Assembly (NCBI GenBank): GCA_902801325.1
Contig: CADCHQ010000004.1
Coordinates: 212,720 to 276,719, forward strand
Length of the DNA stretch: 64,000 nucleotides
From: an uncultured Bacteroidales bacterium
GTDB lineage: Bacteria > Bacteroidota > Bacteroidia > Bacteroidales > Bacteroidaceae
Direction: 5' to 3'
The position numbers and the translations under genes were made by a program. Each line of letters opens with the position of its first letter. Positions within the stretch are counted from its first letter, which is position 1. The notes under the pieces were generated by a model. It was given only the letters and a program-made list of their open reading frames with translations. It made no database searches and was not told the DNA's origin. Below, in pieces: positions 27,301 through 35,190 of this stretch.

Positions 27301-28296
27301 CAGTTGGGGCACGAAGTAGGTGGGTAGGGTAGCCACTTGCGCCCCGTCCCTGTACACGAGCAGTTGGGCATTCTGATAGACGAAGGCGTAGTTGCCGCCT
27401 TCCTGCAGGGCGTAGCGTGCACCGCGCCCCTCCTTGTTGCGAACGAGGACGTAGACGGAGTCCCCGGGATATTTGTCGGCAATGGTGAACTCGCTTAGAC
27501 CCAGCGAGAAAGTGCTTCCAAACGACTCCATATCGGTGGCTGTGAGCAGGACGGTGCTCTCGTACGATGTCATGATGACGAGAGAGTCGCGCAGGTGTTG
27601 TGCTTTGGTGAGCAGGGTGTCGGGCGTCATCTCGTCGGAAGACTCCGCCCACTGCGTTGCGTCTTCGGCGCTTGTCGTAAGTCTGCTGCGATAAAAAGCG
27701 GGATAGCCCGTGTTTTGCACTTCGTCCAGGATGTAGGAGGAGACGTGCAGCAGTTCCTTCTTTGCCCATGCGAGACGACTCGACTCCATACCCTTGCCGT
27801 TGCTCTCGAAGACTTGGAAACGGCTGGTCTCGCTGTCTTGTGCCTTATCGTACCAAACACCGATGTAGTCGGCCGTCTCCCCAGCGTCTACTCCCAACGC
27901 TGAATCAGCATCTCGAAGGTTGACCAACTGTCCGCTGATGCCTGGTCGAACACGCCACTGATAGTTCTTGCCTGTACCACTCGCAGTGGTAAGATTGACA
28001 CTATAAGAGTTTGACGTGCTGGCAGTTATGTACTTACCTGTGGACTTATGCTTTAATAAGAACGCTCCTGCTGTAGGAGCCGCTTCGGCAGTAAACAGAT
28101 ACTGCGCGTCGTTGGCACTAGCATATTTCACCAAGCGAGGTTGCGACTGGTCGGCACTCGTGCCAAGCACACGCTGATAATAGGTGTTGAAGATGTAATA
28201 GTCATGTCCGGCCACCAGGTCGTAGATACTATTATCCTCAGCATGAATGTTCAAAGAAAGCAATAAAACGGATAAAAGGCAAAGAATTTTCTTCAT
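24376..28296 (-). CDS. Large secreted GH128-like glucanase with accessory modules
   Basis: 1306 aa. The signal peptide is MKKILCLLSVLLLSLNIHA. Residues about 25-155 form a ricin-like beta-trefoil, followed by helices and a beta region to about 560. About 565-810 is the Glyco_hydro_cc (PF11790) barrel used by GH128 beta-1,3-glucanases: KVRATWFYTWS, CLSFNEPEHSEQ with acid/base Glu near 629, DFVAIHSYWG, and WITEWNNGASW with nucleophile Glu near 729. Two or more CBM-like beta-sandwiches fill about 830-1270. The T9SS-like tail reads IFDLSGRKVSR then KGVYIKGGKKVIK. The join before it (QIKNEELRIKN) is encoded by an attcttaattctt simple repeat. Likely role: extracellular breakdown of fungal or plant beta-glucan. 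GH family number is inferred from motifs only. Confidence 0.8.
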   Translation of the reverse strand: MKKILCLLSVLLLSLNIHAEDNSIYDLVAGHDYYIFNTYYQRVLGTSADQSQPRLVKYASANDAQYLFTAEAAPTAGAFLLKHKSTGKYITASTSNSYSVNLTTASGTGKNYQWRVRPGISGQLVNLRDADSALGVDAGETADYIGVWYDKAQDSETSRFQVFESNGKGMESSRLAWAKKELLHVSSYILDEVQNTGYPAFYRSRLTTSAEDATQWAESSDEMTPDTLLTKAQHLRDSLVIMTSYESTVLLTATDMESFGSTFSLGLSEFTIADKYPGDSVYVLVRNKEGRGARYALQEGGNYAFVYQNAQLLVYRDGAQVATLPTYFVPQLTAQGTEAEWTIIRKSRMGSGLPELLSETKAVTTSGQITVDKYGNNTRTVVSLSNTTLKLEGQIDFHIISESAPLTKCNINLASDQAWLIFDNTLPSDVISKYLSQIKINGRTASNGTNCRVAIYLNGALVMPYSTTEKVFVGYDGEQYTGEEMKYGVGMHKNMSKNANRIRSFRLKRGYMATVASGTSGSGYSRVYVADHQDIEVPILPKALYGRISSITIKKWQYVSKKGWCSTTSNSSIATECKKVRATWFYTWSADRASTYDTEYIPIRQHLNWPSISQIAGQTDATACLSFNEPEHSEQHTSDKCSCGGVISPWTSCTKTPDFQETGMRIGSPAPTDASWLKEYIGHCNDMAYRCDFVAIHSYWGTNEAANAQAWYNQLKSIYNNTKRPIWITEWNNGASWTTESWPSGYNEKLEKQRKAIKEIQHMLDTCSFVERYAIYNWDTYYRALISWDDGNVLPAGKVYRDAKSDFAYNAKVQFTPVWWTPSIKTPTLKTVINDVDETLAVTINNPNGDLTDVLILQRFNEATGQWENYYTETQRYLFDNDELTYSFPLSEIGGDGVQLRVYVRRTQGDEVYSLDATTGYVVNPNIQTDSKSAVEGWTLQKSAYAGYTKATGDTYLEVWSSTAEGTQFDYYQDINDLPRGVYELSAAVFNTTDNVSGAKVNGAVVLYAQADTVQYLAPVTEDHEIDYNKRLTIPGIVVLGGKMRIGIKNLGEMSARWAGGDEFKLIRTGDLDDDSHRQYMTARQQAEEFARTHFFKDESDASAYVINPACQREDTYAWTVTNNGTNTGEASDGQSSNAYWNLWKGSAYTSTMTQDIPYLPEGRYAATALLRGNDAANISLTATVVSPKPENEGEVTITIKPTGNTSAAGSPYQNGWQLAETPYITVRPGDTLRLTMKADIPGSGWWSADNFGLLWQYVEPLPDGLIQIKNEELRIKNDIFDLSGRKVSRMTKKGVYIKGGKKVIK

Positions 28297-28318
28297 TTTG
28301 GTATTGATTTGTGGTTTG

Positions 28319-28326
28319 CAAAGATA
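28319..28326 (-). promoter_or_regulatory. GH128-like gene promoter in the left inverted repeat
   Basis: TATCTTTG on the minus strand, 22 bp before the ATG at 28296. It lies in the extended core CGCTTATTCGTAnnTTTGC, identical to that of the opposite promoter. Confidence 0.75.
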
Positions 28327-28688
28327 CGAATAAGCGAACGAAAAACCAAAAAAAGGAAAGAAAAACGAAAGAAAATGTCACCGAGCGCTCGTAAGCTTAG
28401 CTTACAGAGCGGGCGAGAACGTTTTATTCCTTTTAGGAATATTGCGACGAAATCGCAATAATGCCTTTGGCAAGAAATCTCGAATTCGTACCAGTAAACA
28501 AGTTTACGTGCGATTAATCGTATCTCTGGCTTCGCCGAAAATACTCCCACTCGGGAAAAACAAAATAGAGAAAAATATTACTTTGTAATTATGGCCAATG
28601 GCCGAGAGGTCGTCCCCTTCTGCGCTTGTGTAAGCGAGCTTACAAGCGAAAAGGGTACTTTTCTCTCTCATTTTTCTCTATTTTTTTT

Positions 28689-28716
28689 GTTTTTCGTTCG
28701 CTTATTCGTATCTTTG
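28689..28716 (+). promoter_or_regulatory. Flippase gene promoter in the right inverted repeat, near-leaderless
   Basis: TATCTTTG at 28709-28716 with a ttttttgttttt -33 region just upstream. The ATG at 28727 is only 10 bp away, so the predicted 5' leader is a few bases long. Confidence 0.75.
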
Positions 28717-28726
28717 CTGCTCGATT

Positions 28727-30211
28727 ATGGAGAAAAGGAGTCAGGACGATAGTTATCGTCATGTGCTAAAATATACAGGTGTGTTTGGTGGCGTGCAGGG
28801 ACTGAAGATTTTCGTTTCCTTGCTTCGCAACAAACTGACGGCAAAGTTGTTGGGCGAAGCCGGCATGGGATTGAACAAACGGTTCATCAACGTGTCGGAG
28901 GTCATAAACGCCTGGACGAACTTTGGTATTTCCTTTTATGCCGTGCAGCGAATCTCGGAGATTTTCGAGGAAGGCACGGAGGACGATATGCGCCGTTTTG
29001 TGGGTGTCATTCGCACGTGGAGCGTGTGGTCGGCACTCCTCGGAGGTCTGCTCTGCTTCTTCCTGGCTTCGTGGCTCAACGACTATTATTTCCCCGTTGG
29101 CGAGGAACATCGCATGGAGATTATGTTTCTGTCGCTCTTCGTCGCCTCATTGCCCATAGAAGCCGTCGAGTGTGCCCTGTTGAAGGGACTCCGACGCTTG
29201 CGCACGGTGGCCGTCATCGAGGTGCTGTCGGCACTTTCCACCTTCCTCTTCACCATACCCCTCTATTTCCTTTGGGGCATGAGCGGAATCGTGGCTTCAT
29301 TGGTGCTTTGCGGATGGGCGGCGGCATTGATTCACCTCTATTTCTCGGTTCAGATCTATCGCTATCGCGTGAGGCTCTTCTCGCGTAGTGTCATTCGCGA
29401 GGGATGGCCTCTCATTCGCATCGGCATTCCCTACGTGCTGGCAGGAGTGGCGGGAGCAATGGCCGCTGGCGAGGTGTTCAAGTACCTGGGCGACGATAAG
29501 GTGATAGGTCTCTATAGCGTGGGTTATGGCCTCATGGTGACTTACGCAGGTATGATATTCAAGGCTGTGGAGACTGACTTCTTCCCACGCCTGTCGAGTG
29601 TGAACCACGATCCGGTGCGCCTCAATCATGCCATCAACCAACAAATCGACGTGTGCGTGTTGCTCATTGCACCTGTGATGATAGCCTTCGCGCTCTTCAT
29701 GCCTCAGATTATCAGCCTCCTATACGACAGCCGTTTCCTGCCAGCCGTCTCTATGGCACTCTGTGCTGTCTTCTACATGTTCTTCAAGGCCATAACTACT
29801 CCCATTGCCTACACCTCTTTGGCGAAGGCCGATTCGTGGCTCTACCTCATCATGGAGTGCATCTATGATGTCGCTTTCGTGGTGGTGGTTTGCTTCGGAT
29901 ATTCGCGTATGGGCCTTACGGGAACGGGTATTGCACTTTCTCTGCTGGCGCTCTTCGACTTGCTGATGATAGGTTTCGTCTATGGGCTTTACTATAAGTT
30001 CCGCATGCGCATGAAGACATTTATGCTCATCATCCCGCAGGCTTGCCTCCTGGCAACGACGGTGGCCGTTTGCCTCTTTGCCTCGACGTGGGTGAAGTTT
30101 GGCGTTGGAGCCACTTGTCTGGTGCTTTCCATGCTGTTCTCTTGGCGTTTACTATCGCCGGAATTGCCTATAGTGCAAAAGATTAAGAAGAGATTAGGGA
30201 TGAAGGATTAA
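28727..30211 (+). CDS. Wzx-like O-antigen/polysaccharide flippase
   Basis: Multi-pass inner-membrane transporter (PST/MOP superfamily) that flips lipid-linked glycan repeat units. 494 aa with about 12-14 hydrophobic segments, for example VWSALLGGLLCFFLASW, LFTIPLYFLWGMSGIVASLVLCGW, IPYVLAGVAGAMAAGEVFKYL and MIAFALFMPQIISLLY. The N-terminal YRHVLKYTGVFGGVQGLKIFVSLLRNKLTAKLLGE motif is typical of O-antigen translocases. It is followed after 7 bp by a GT2 gene and then a dehydrogenase, an apparent operon. No polymerase gene is in the window, so this is a partial surface-glycan locus, or it serves a glycan assembled elsewhere. Confidence 0.88.
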   Translation: MEKRSQDDSYRHVLKYTGVFGGVQGLKIFVSLLRNKLTAKLLGEAGMGLNKRFINVSEVINAWTNFGISFYAVQRISEIFEEGTEDDMRRFVGVIRTWSVWSALLGGLLCFFLASWLNDYYFPVGEEHRMEIMFLSLFVASLPIEAVECALLKGLRRLRTVAVIEVLSALSTFLFTIPLYFLWGMSGIVASLVLCGWAAALIHLYFSVQIYRYRVRLFSRSVIREGWPLIRIGIPYVLAGVAGAMAAGEVFKYLGDDKVIGLYSVGYGLMVTYAGMIFKAVETDFFPRLSSVNHDPVRLNHAINQQIDVCVLLIAPVMIAFALFMPQIISLLYDSRFLPAVSMALCAVFYMFFKAITTPIAYTSLAKADSWLYLIMECIYDVAFVVVVCFGYSRMGLTGTGIALSLLALFDLLMIGFVYGLYYKFRMRMKTFMLIIPQACLLATTVAVCLFASTWVKFGVGATCLVLSMLFSWRLLSPELPIVQKIKKRLGMKD

Positions 30212-30218
30212 AGGGATT

Positions 30219-31169
30219 ATGACTCCTGTTGTGACGATATTGATGGCAGTGTACAACACCGAGGCTTGGCTCGAACAGGCGCTCAAGTCGTTGCTCGTCA
30301 GCCAAACGCTGAAGGACGTTGAGGTGATTGCCGTCGACGATGCTTCCACAGATGGTTCACCCGACATTCTTCGTCGTTGGGAGGCACAAGACAATCGTCT
30401 GCGCGTCATGCAGATGGAGGAAAACAGCGGACAAGGAAAAGCACGGAATCTGGCGTTGAACTATGCTCGCGGCGAATTCGTGACGATGGTAGATGCCGAC
30501 GATTGGCTTTCGGCTGATGCCCTTCAAAGTGCCGTCGATGTTTTCCGTCAGCATCCGCAGACTGATACGGTGGTCTTCCGCCTTGTGAAGTATTGGCAGG
30601 AGAGTGGGAAAGAGGAGCCTTACGCCGAACCTTATGGAGAGAAGGACGTCCTGAGCGGTAAGGAGGCGTTTGAGAAGAGTCTCGACTGGACGATTCATGG
30701 TCTATACATGGTGCGTCGCGAATTGCATCTGCGCTATCCCTACGATACCCACTATCGACTCTATAGCGACGACAACACTTGCCATTTGCATTATCTGCAC
30801 AGCCGTGAAGTGCGCCTGTGCAAGGGCATATATTATTGGAGGAAGCATGAGGAAAGCAGTACCACCCACTTCTCTCCTAACCGTTTCCTGCACATGATGG
30901 CTAACCTCGACTTGCGAGAGACACTGAAGAGGGAAGGAGTGGGAGAAGACATTGTGGCACAATACGATAAGCACCGTTGGTACAACTATCTGGGTCTTCT
31001 GTGGCTCTATTTCCGTCATCGTAATGAGATGAATAAGGAAGAGCGCGCTCGCGTGCGCGGGGACTTTCGTAAGGTCTATGCCTCTTTCGACCGCTCTTTG
31101 CCCTATGCCTGTTTCGTTGCCAGTCAGTGGGGAAGATATGAAATAAAAAGAATGATAAAACGCCTATGA
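30219..31169 (+). CDS. GT2 family glycosyltransferase
   Basis: GT-A transferase of 316 aa acting at the cytoplasmic membrane face. TILMAVYNTEAWLEQALKSLL opens the nucleotide-sugar fold, VIAVDDASTDGSPDI is the first Asp motif, GQGKARNLAL follows, and MVDADDWLSADAL holds the DxD metal site near residue 92. The C-terminus (about 240-316) is basic and helical. It sits 7 bp after the flippase gene and overlaps the next start codon by 4 bp (ATGA), so the three genes are translationally linked. Sugar specificity cannot be read from the sequence. Confidence 0.92.
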   Translation: MTPVVTILMAVYNTEAWLEQALKSLLVSQTLKDVEVIAVDDASTDGSPDILRRWEAQDNRLRVMQMEENSGQGKARNLALNYARGEFVTMVDADDWLSADALQSAVDVFRQHPQTDTVVFRLVKYWQESGKEEPYAEPYGEKDVLSGKEAFEKSLDWTIHGLYMVRRELHLRYPYDTHYRLYSDDNTCHLHYLHSREVRLCKGIYYWRKHEESSTTHFSPNRFLHMMANLDLRETLKREGVGEDIVAQYDKHRWYNYLGLLWLYFRHRNEMNKEERARVRGDFRKVYASFDRSLPYACFVASQWGRYEIKRMIKRL

Positions 31170-32116
31170 ATCTCGTCATACTCGATGGATACTCCGTTGT
31201 CCAAAACGACCTCAACTGGCAATCTGTGAGCCGTTTGCCAGATGTCAGCGTGCAAGTTTACGACCGCACCTCGCCTGCCGACGTCGTCGAGCGCAGTAGG
31301 GAGGCCGATGCCGTGCTGACGAACAAGGTTGTCCTGTCTCGTGAAGTCATCAGCCAGTTGCCTCGTTTGCGCTACATCGGTGTGCTGGCCACAGGGTATA
31401 ATGTGATAGACATCGAGGCCGCTCACGAGCGAGGAATCGTCGTCACCAACATTCCTGCCTACAGCACCCCGTCCGTTGCCCAGCTTACCTTTGCCCACTT
31501 GCTGAATGTGACGAACAGCGTGGCACACTACGCCGAAGAGAATCGCAAAGGAGCATGGACGCAATCGCCCGATTTCGTGTGGATGGACACCCCATTGACA
31601 GAACTTCAGGGTAAGACGTTCGCCATCCGAGGCTTGGGTAACATCGGGCGTGAAGTCGCACGCATCGCTTTGGCGTTCGGCATGAGAGTGGTGGCCGTGA
31701 GTCGTCAGTCGCAAATGCCAGAAGGCGTAGAGAAGGTAGGGTGGGACGAAGCACTCAGGGAGGCCGACGTACTCTCGCTTCATTGTCCGCTAACTGCGGA
31801 AACGCAACACCTGATGAATGCTCAGACTTTGAGCTTGATGAAACCTACGGCCATACTCATCAATACAGGAAGAGGTCCGCTTGTCGATGAAAGTGCTGTA
31901 GCTCAGGCTCTCAGCGACGGACGTCTGCGCGCCTATTGTGCCGATGTCTTGAGTGTGGAACCAGCCAGTGCCGACAATCCGCTTCTGAAGGCACCTCGTT
32001 GCTATCTCACTCCCCACATCGCTTGGGCAAGTCGTGAAGCACGTCTGCGCCTCATAGATATTGCTACGCGCAACCTTGCCTCCTTCCTCAACGGAACTCC
32101 CATAAACGTGATATAA
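31166..32116 (+). CDS. D-2-hydroxyacid dehydrogenase (glycerate dehydrogenase-like)
   Basis: NAD-dependent dehydrogenase of the D-isomer 2-hydroxyacid family, 316 aa. VLATGYNVIDIEAAHERGIVVTNIPAYSTPSVAQ is the substrate-domain motif with its NIPAYST signature; RGLGNIGREVARIALAFGMRVVAVSR is the Rossmann loop near 150. LHCPLTAETQHLMN, INTGRGPLVDESA (catalytic Arg region near 232) and the Glu and His of VEPAS and LTPHIAW complete the triad. The closest functional guess is hydroxypyruvate reductase/glycerate dehydrogenase. It overlaps the GT2 gene by ATGA, an unusual neighbour for a glycan operon; the pairing may simply be operon drift. Confidence 0.93.
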   Translation: MNLVILDGYSVVQNDLNWQSVSRLPDVSVQVYDRTSPADVVERSREADAVLTNKVVLSREVISQLPRLRYIGVLATGYNVIDIEAAHERGIVVTNIPAYSTPSVAQLTFAHLLNVTNSVAHYAEENRKGAWTQSPDFVWMDTPLTELQGKTFAIRGLGNIGREVARIALAFGMRVVAVSRQSQMPEGVEKVGWDEALREADVLSLHCPLTAETQHLMNAQTLSLMKPTAILINTGRGPLVDESAVAQALSDGRLRAYCADVLSVEPASADNPLLKAPRCYLTPHIAWASREARLRLIDIATRNLASFLNGTPINVI

Positions 32117-32171
32117 CCTCAAGTCCTCATAACCTTAAGCCCTCATAACCTCAAAACCTCATAACCTTTAA
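32117..32171. repeat. 16-17-bp simple repeat in front of the Omp28-like gene
   Basis: The unit cctcataacctcaa is repeated about four times (cctcaagt, cctcataaccttaag, ccctcataacctcaaaa, cctcataacctttaa). The same type of sequence (ataacctcaagacttcataa) fills the recR-hisB gap at 43046-43090. No TAnnTTTG box is seen. Confidence 0.75.
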
Positions 32172-32181
32172 ATAAATAATT

Positions 32182-34080
32182 ATGGTAAAAAGACTACTTA
32201 CTCTCGTCGTCCTGATGTTGGCAATAGCCGGAATGCAGGCACAAACGCTTCAGTTTGCACCCAATCGGACGCTGAAGCACAGTGTTCAACACGCCCCTCG
32301 TAAGGCTGCAAGTCTCGAAGGAACCACAGCATGGGGACTTGGTGGCGATTCCCAATGGGGAAGCCTCGGTCTGGGTAGTGGCGTCGTTGGTGTTAAGTTT
32401 AGTGTGGCCATCTATGTTCCTGGCAACAGTCTGCTCAAGGGTGCCAAGGTTCAAGGTGTGAACATCCCCGTGATTGACCCCCAAATGACCGACGTGTCAG
32501 TCTGGGTGAAATCCGACCTCAATGGAAGTGACCTCGCTCGTGCCGCCGTGACTGGTACTTTTACCAAGAACGAATACTTTACTGCAGCCCTCAACGAGCC
32601 GGTAACCATTCCCGAAGGAGGTGTTTATGTCGGTTATGACTTCACGAATGTGGCCGACTATTGCATCGCTATTTCCTATGACGGTGAAGCAGCCGATGGC
32701 GGTCTGTTCCTCAATTATGTCTATAATGGAAACACGTCAGGTTGGGGCGACTACTCATCTCAGTTCCCTCCCTCGATGCTTCAGGCACTTCTTTCCGACT
32801 TTAATCTGCCCGACTATTCTATCGAGCTGAAGTCGGCACTGGGTTCAACGCAAAAGGCAGGTGATCCTTACAAGATTACGGTCGGCTACATGAGCAATAG
32901 TGCAAAGGCCATCACGGACTTCGACGTGGAAGTTGCCATCAATGGTAACACAGTACAAAAGCACGTCAAACTGCCCACTCCCGTTGCGACAGGTATTAAC
33001 GTGCCTGGCTCTTTTGTTGTTGAAGGCACTTCGCCTGCTTCCACAGGTGCATTTAATGCTGACGTTACCGTGAAGAAGATTAATGGTGTAGCAGTGGAAC
33101 TTCCCACGATGTCGGCTCTTTTGAAGAACGTGACACGTGTGGTTGCTCGTCGTACTGTTATTGAAGAGTTCACAGGTACAGGATGTGGATGGTGTACTCG
33201 CGGATGGGCAGGTATGGAATACATGAAAGAGAACTATCCCGAGACGTTCATCGGCATCGCATTCCATGAGTATAACAATACCGACCCCATGTATTATGCA
33301 AACTATCCCACACTTGGACTTTCGGGTGCCCCTGGTTGCGTTGTTGACCGCAAACTCGAGTGCGATCCCTTCTATGGTAACACGGATTACGACTATGGAA
33401 TTGCTATGGAGTTTGAGAACCTGAACAAGGATGTTCCTTCTGTCGACGTTTCTTGCAAAGCAAAGTGGAATGAAGATCAGACTTCAGTGGTGATTGATGC
33501 CAATGTTGAGTTCTTGGTTGCTCCTGAGAACAACGCGTCTCTTGTCTATGTGCTCACAGCTGACAGCTTGAGTGGCACCGCCAGCGAATGGGCGCAATCA
33601 AACTACTATTATCAGTATCCAGCATCCCAGCTGGGAGCATTGGGCATGTTCGGTTCGGGTGGCTCTAAGGGTAAGAGCAAGGTGCAACTCGTGTTCAACG
33701 ATGTTGTTATCGGTAGTTCTTATGATGCCGACGGAAACAACCAGGGCGGTCGCCTGAAGCGTACCATCGTGTCAGTTGGCGGCTATTATGGTGGTCAGTA
33801 CACGATTGATCTTCCCACTAAGACCACTCTGAAGAATGCGTTGAAGAAAAATCTCTTGACGGGAGTTGTGCTTGTGGTTGACGATAACACTGGCTTCGTT
33901 CTCAATGCCGCAAAGGCTCGTGTGGAGGATGTTGCTGATGCCGTTCGTGGTGTCGAGAACAGCGTTGTGGGTCAGGAGGTTCGCTACAACATGGCAGGTC
34001 AGCAGATTACGACTCCTCAGCGTGGGGTGAACATTATGCGTACTGCCGACGGACGCGTTCGCAAGGTTCTGGTTCGATAA
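32182..34080 (+). CDS. Omp28-related secreted protein with thioredoxin-like CGWC site
   Basis: 632 aa with signal peptide (MVKRLLTLVVLMLAIAGMQAQ). Residues about 55-215 form a beta-sandwich. About 300-480 is the Omp28-related domain: VIEEFTGTGCGWCTRGWAGMEYMKENYP, where GCGWC near residue 334 is a CxxC redox site in a thioredoxin-like fold, then GIAFHEYNNTDP and GLSGAPGCVVDRK, whose cis-Pro-like position fits the fold. The tail VRYNMAGQQITTPQRG, then GRVRKVLVR, matches the C-terminal motif shared with the PL1, CotH and GH128-like proteins. Likely surface or outer-membrane bound; redox activity is possible but not demonstrated in the family. A clear terminator follows. Confidence 0.82.
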   Translation: MVKRLLTLVVLMLAIAGMQAQTLQFAPNRTLKHSVQHAPRKAASLEGTTAWGLGGDSQWGSLGLGSGVVGVKFSVAIYVPGNSLLKGAKVQGVNIPVIDPQMTDVSVWVKSDLNGSDLARAAVTGTFTKNEYFTAALNEPVTIPEGGVYVGYDFTNVADYCIAISYDGEAADGGLFLNYVYNGNTSGWGDYSSQFPPSMLQALLSDFNLPDYSIELKSALGSTQKAGDPYKITVGYMSNSAKAITDFDVEVAINGNTVQKHVKLPTPVATGINVPGSFVVEGTSPASTGAFNADVTVKKINGVAVELPTMSALLKNVTRVVARRTVIEEFTGTGCGWCTRGWAGMEYMKENYPETFIGIAFHEYNNTDPMYYANYPTLGLSGAPGCVVDRKLECDPFYGNTDYDYGIAMEFENLNKDVPSVDVSCKAKWNEDQTSVVIDANVEFLVAPENNASLVYVLTADSLSGTASEWAQSNYYYQYPASQLGALGMFGSGGSKGKSKVQLVFNDVVIGSSYDADGNNQGGRLKRTIVSVGGYYGGQYTIDLPTKTTLKNALKKNLLTGVVLVVDDNTGFVLNAAKARVEDVADAVRGVENSVVGQEVRYNMAGQQITTPQRGVNIMRTADGRVRKVLVR

Positions 34081-34115
34081 AAAGAACTTGAAAAGTAATA
34101 AAGCATGAAAAAGTT

Positions 34116-34144
34116 AAGCCCCTCGATTGAGGGGCTTTTCTTTT
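34116..34144 (+). terminator. Rho-independent terminator after the Omp28-like gene
   Basis: AAGCCCCTC-gatt-GAGGGGCTT stem-loop (34116-34137), then ttcttttat. It also lies just beyond the murB stop on the other strand. Confidence 0.85.
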
Positions 34145-34161
34145 ATCGTTGTATGGACTTG

Positions 34162-35190
34162 TTATCCTATAAAAATTACTTCTGGTTCGAGGTGGATACC
34201 GAAGCGATTGTCGATGTCGTTGACAATGTCGAGAGCCAGCTGACGTACTTCTTCGCCTTTAGCTCCACCCAGATTGACGAGAACGAGGGGTTGGCGGTCG
34301 TGAACGGCAACACGTCCTTGTGTACGTCCTTTCCATCCGCATTGCTCAATGAGCCAAGCCGCAGGAATCTTAACTTCGGACGGGCTGACGTCATAGTGAG
34401 GGATGGTGGGATAGGACGAGGCTAGTTGCTCGAACTTCTCGCGGCTTACGACGGGATTCTTGAAGAAACTGCCTGCATTGCCCGTTACCTTGGGATCGGG
34501 AAGTTTCGACTGACGGACGTTGATGATGGTTTGTCGCAGTTGTTCAGGCGTCAGGGATGCTTCGGAGATACCTTGGCGTTGCAGCTCATTGCGAATGCCT
34601 CCATAGTCGAGGCGTGGACGGAAGGATGTGCTAAGCCTAAACGTGACAAATAGCAAGGCCCACTGTCCTTGCATCTCGGGTGTCTTAAATGCGCTGAAAC
34701 GATAGCCATAACGACATTCGTCGTGGGTAAAGATTTGTCGGTGACCCGTCCACAAGTTCATACAATCGACTTGTTCGATGAACTCTCCTGCCTCTGCTCC
34801 ATAGGCACCAATGTTCTGAACAGCAGCAGCACCTACTGTTCCAGGGATGAGGGAAAGGTTCTCCAACCCATACCATCCGTGCCGGATGCAACGATTCACA
34901 AATGTATCCCACACCAAACCTCCGCCTACACGCAAACGAACAACACCAGGTTCGTCGCAAGGCAATTGATGCACGTCATTGATTTGCGAATGCAGTACAA
35001 TGCCGTCGAAGTTGTTGAGGAAGAGCAAATTACTTCCCTTTCCTATATGCAGGCGTGGCATTGTTCGTGGTTGAGAGCACACGAACTGATAAAGATCACC
35101 GATGGTCCTGTATTCGGCAAAGCATCGGCATCTGACATCTATGCCAAAGGTGTTGTGGTAACGTAAGCTGTGGTTGACTCTAATTTTCAT
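34162..35190 (-). CDS. murB: UDP-N-acetylenolpyruvoylglucosamine reductase MurB
   Basis: FAD/NADPH enzyme making UDP-MurNAc for peptidoglycan. 342 aa, type I length. The N-terminal MKIRVNHSLRYHNTFGIDVRC and IGKGSNLLFLNNFDGIVLH bind FAD; GLENLSLIPGTVGAAAVQNIGAYGAE is the family signature. GNAGSFFKNPVVS carries the catalytic Ser and HLEPEVIFIG the catalytic Glu. It overlaps the 3' end of the upstream lipoprotein gene by 11 bp, so both are read from the promoter near 36055. Confidence 0.97.
   Translation of the reverse strand: MKIRVNHSLRYHNTFGIDVRCRCFAEYRTIGDLYQFVCSQPRTMPRLHIGKGSNLLFLNNFDGIVLHSQINDVHQLPCDEPGVVRLRVGGGLVWDTFVNRCIRHGWYGLENLSLIPGTVGAAAVQNIGAYGAEAGEFIEQVDCMNLWTGHRQIFTHDECRYGYRFSAFKTPEMQGQWALLFVTFRLSTSFRPRLDYGGIRNELQRQGISEASLTPEQLRQTIINVRQSKLPDPKVTGNAGSFFKNPVVSREKFEQLASSYPTIPHYDVSPSEVKIPAAWLIEQCGWKGRTQGRVAVHDRQPLVLVNLGGAKGEEVRQLALDIVNDIDNRFGIHLEPEVIFIG

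Larger units (their letters stand above)
28318..28717. repeat. Inverted-repeat cassette holding an array of small palindromes
   Basis: 28318-28346 and 28689-28717 are a perfect 29-bp inverted repeat, and the similarity continues inwards to about 48 bp (28365 and 28670). Each copy contains a promoter pointing outwards. A further arm pair sits at 28555-28576 and 28670-28695. Inside lie about a dozen different palindromes: CGAGCGCTCG (28382), GTAAGCTTAGCTTAC (28391), ATTCC/GGAAT (28426), ATTGCGACGAAATCGCAAT (28441), TGCC/GGCA (28462), CGAATTCG (28481), GTAAACAAGTTTAC (28494), CGATTAATCG (28511), GGCTTCGCC (28528), TCCC/GGGA (28545), ATTAC/GTAAT (28577), TGGCCA (28592) and TAAGC/GCTTA with CGCTTG/CAAGCG (28623-28648). 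From 28433 to 28550 their centres are 15-18 bp apart. No coding potential is visible. Confidence 0.85.

Noticed and set aside
28293..28550. 85-codon minus-strand ORF in the palindromic gap
   Set aside because: It runs through the inverted repeat and promoter, overlaps the start of the GH128-like gene, and has no recognisable motif.
28318..28717. Insertion sequence or transposon
   Set aside because: No transposase ORF and no clear target-site duplication at the ends; kept only as an inverted-repeat cassette.
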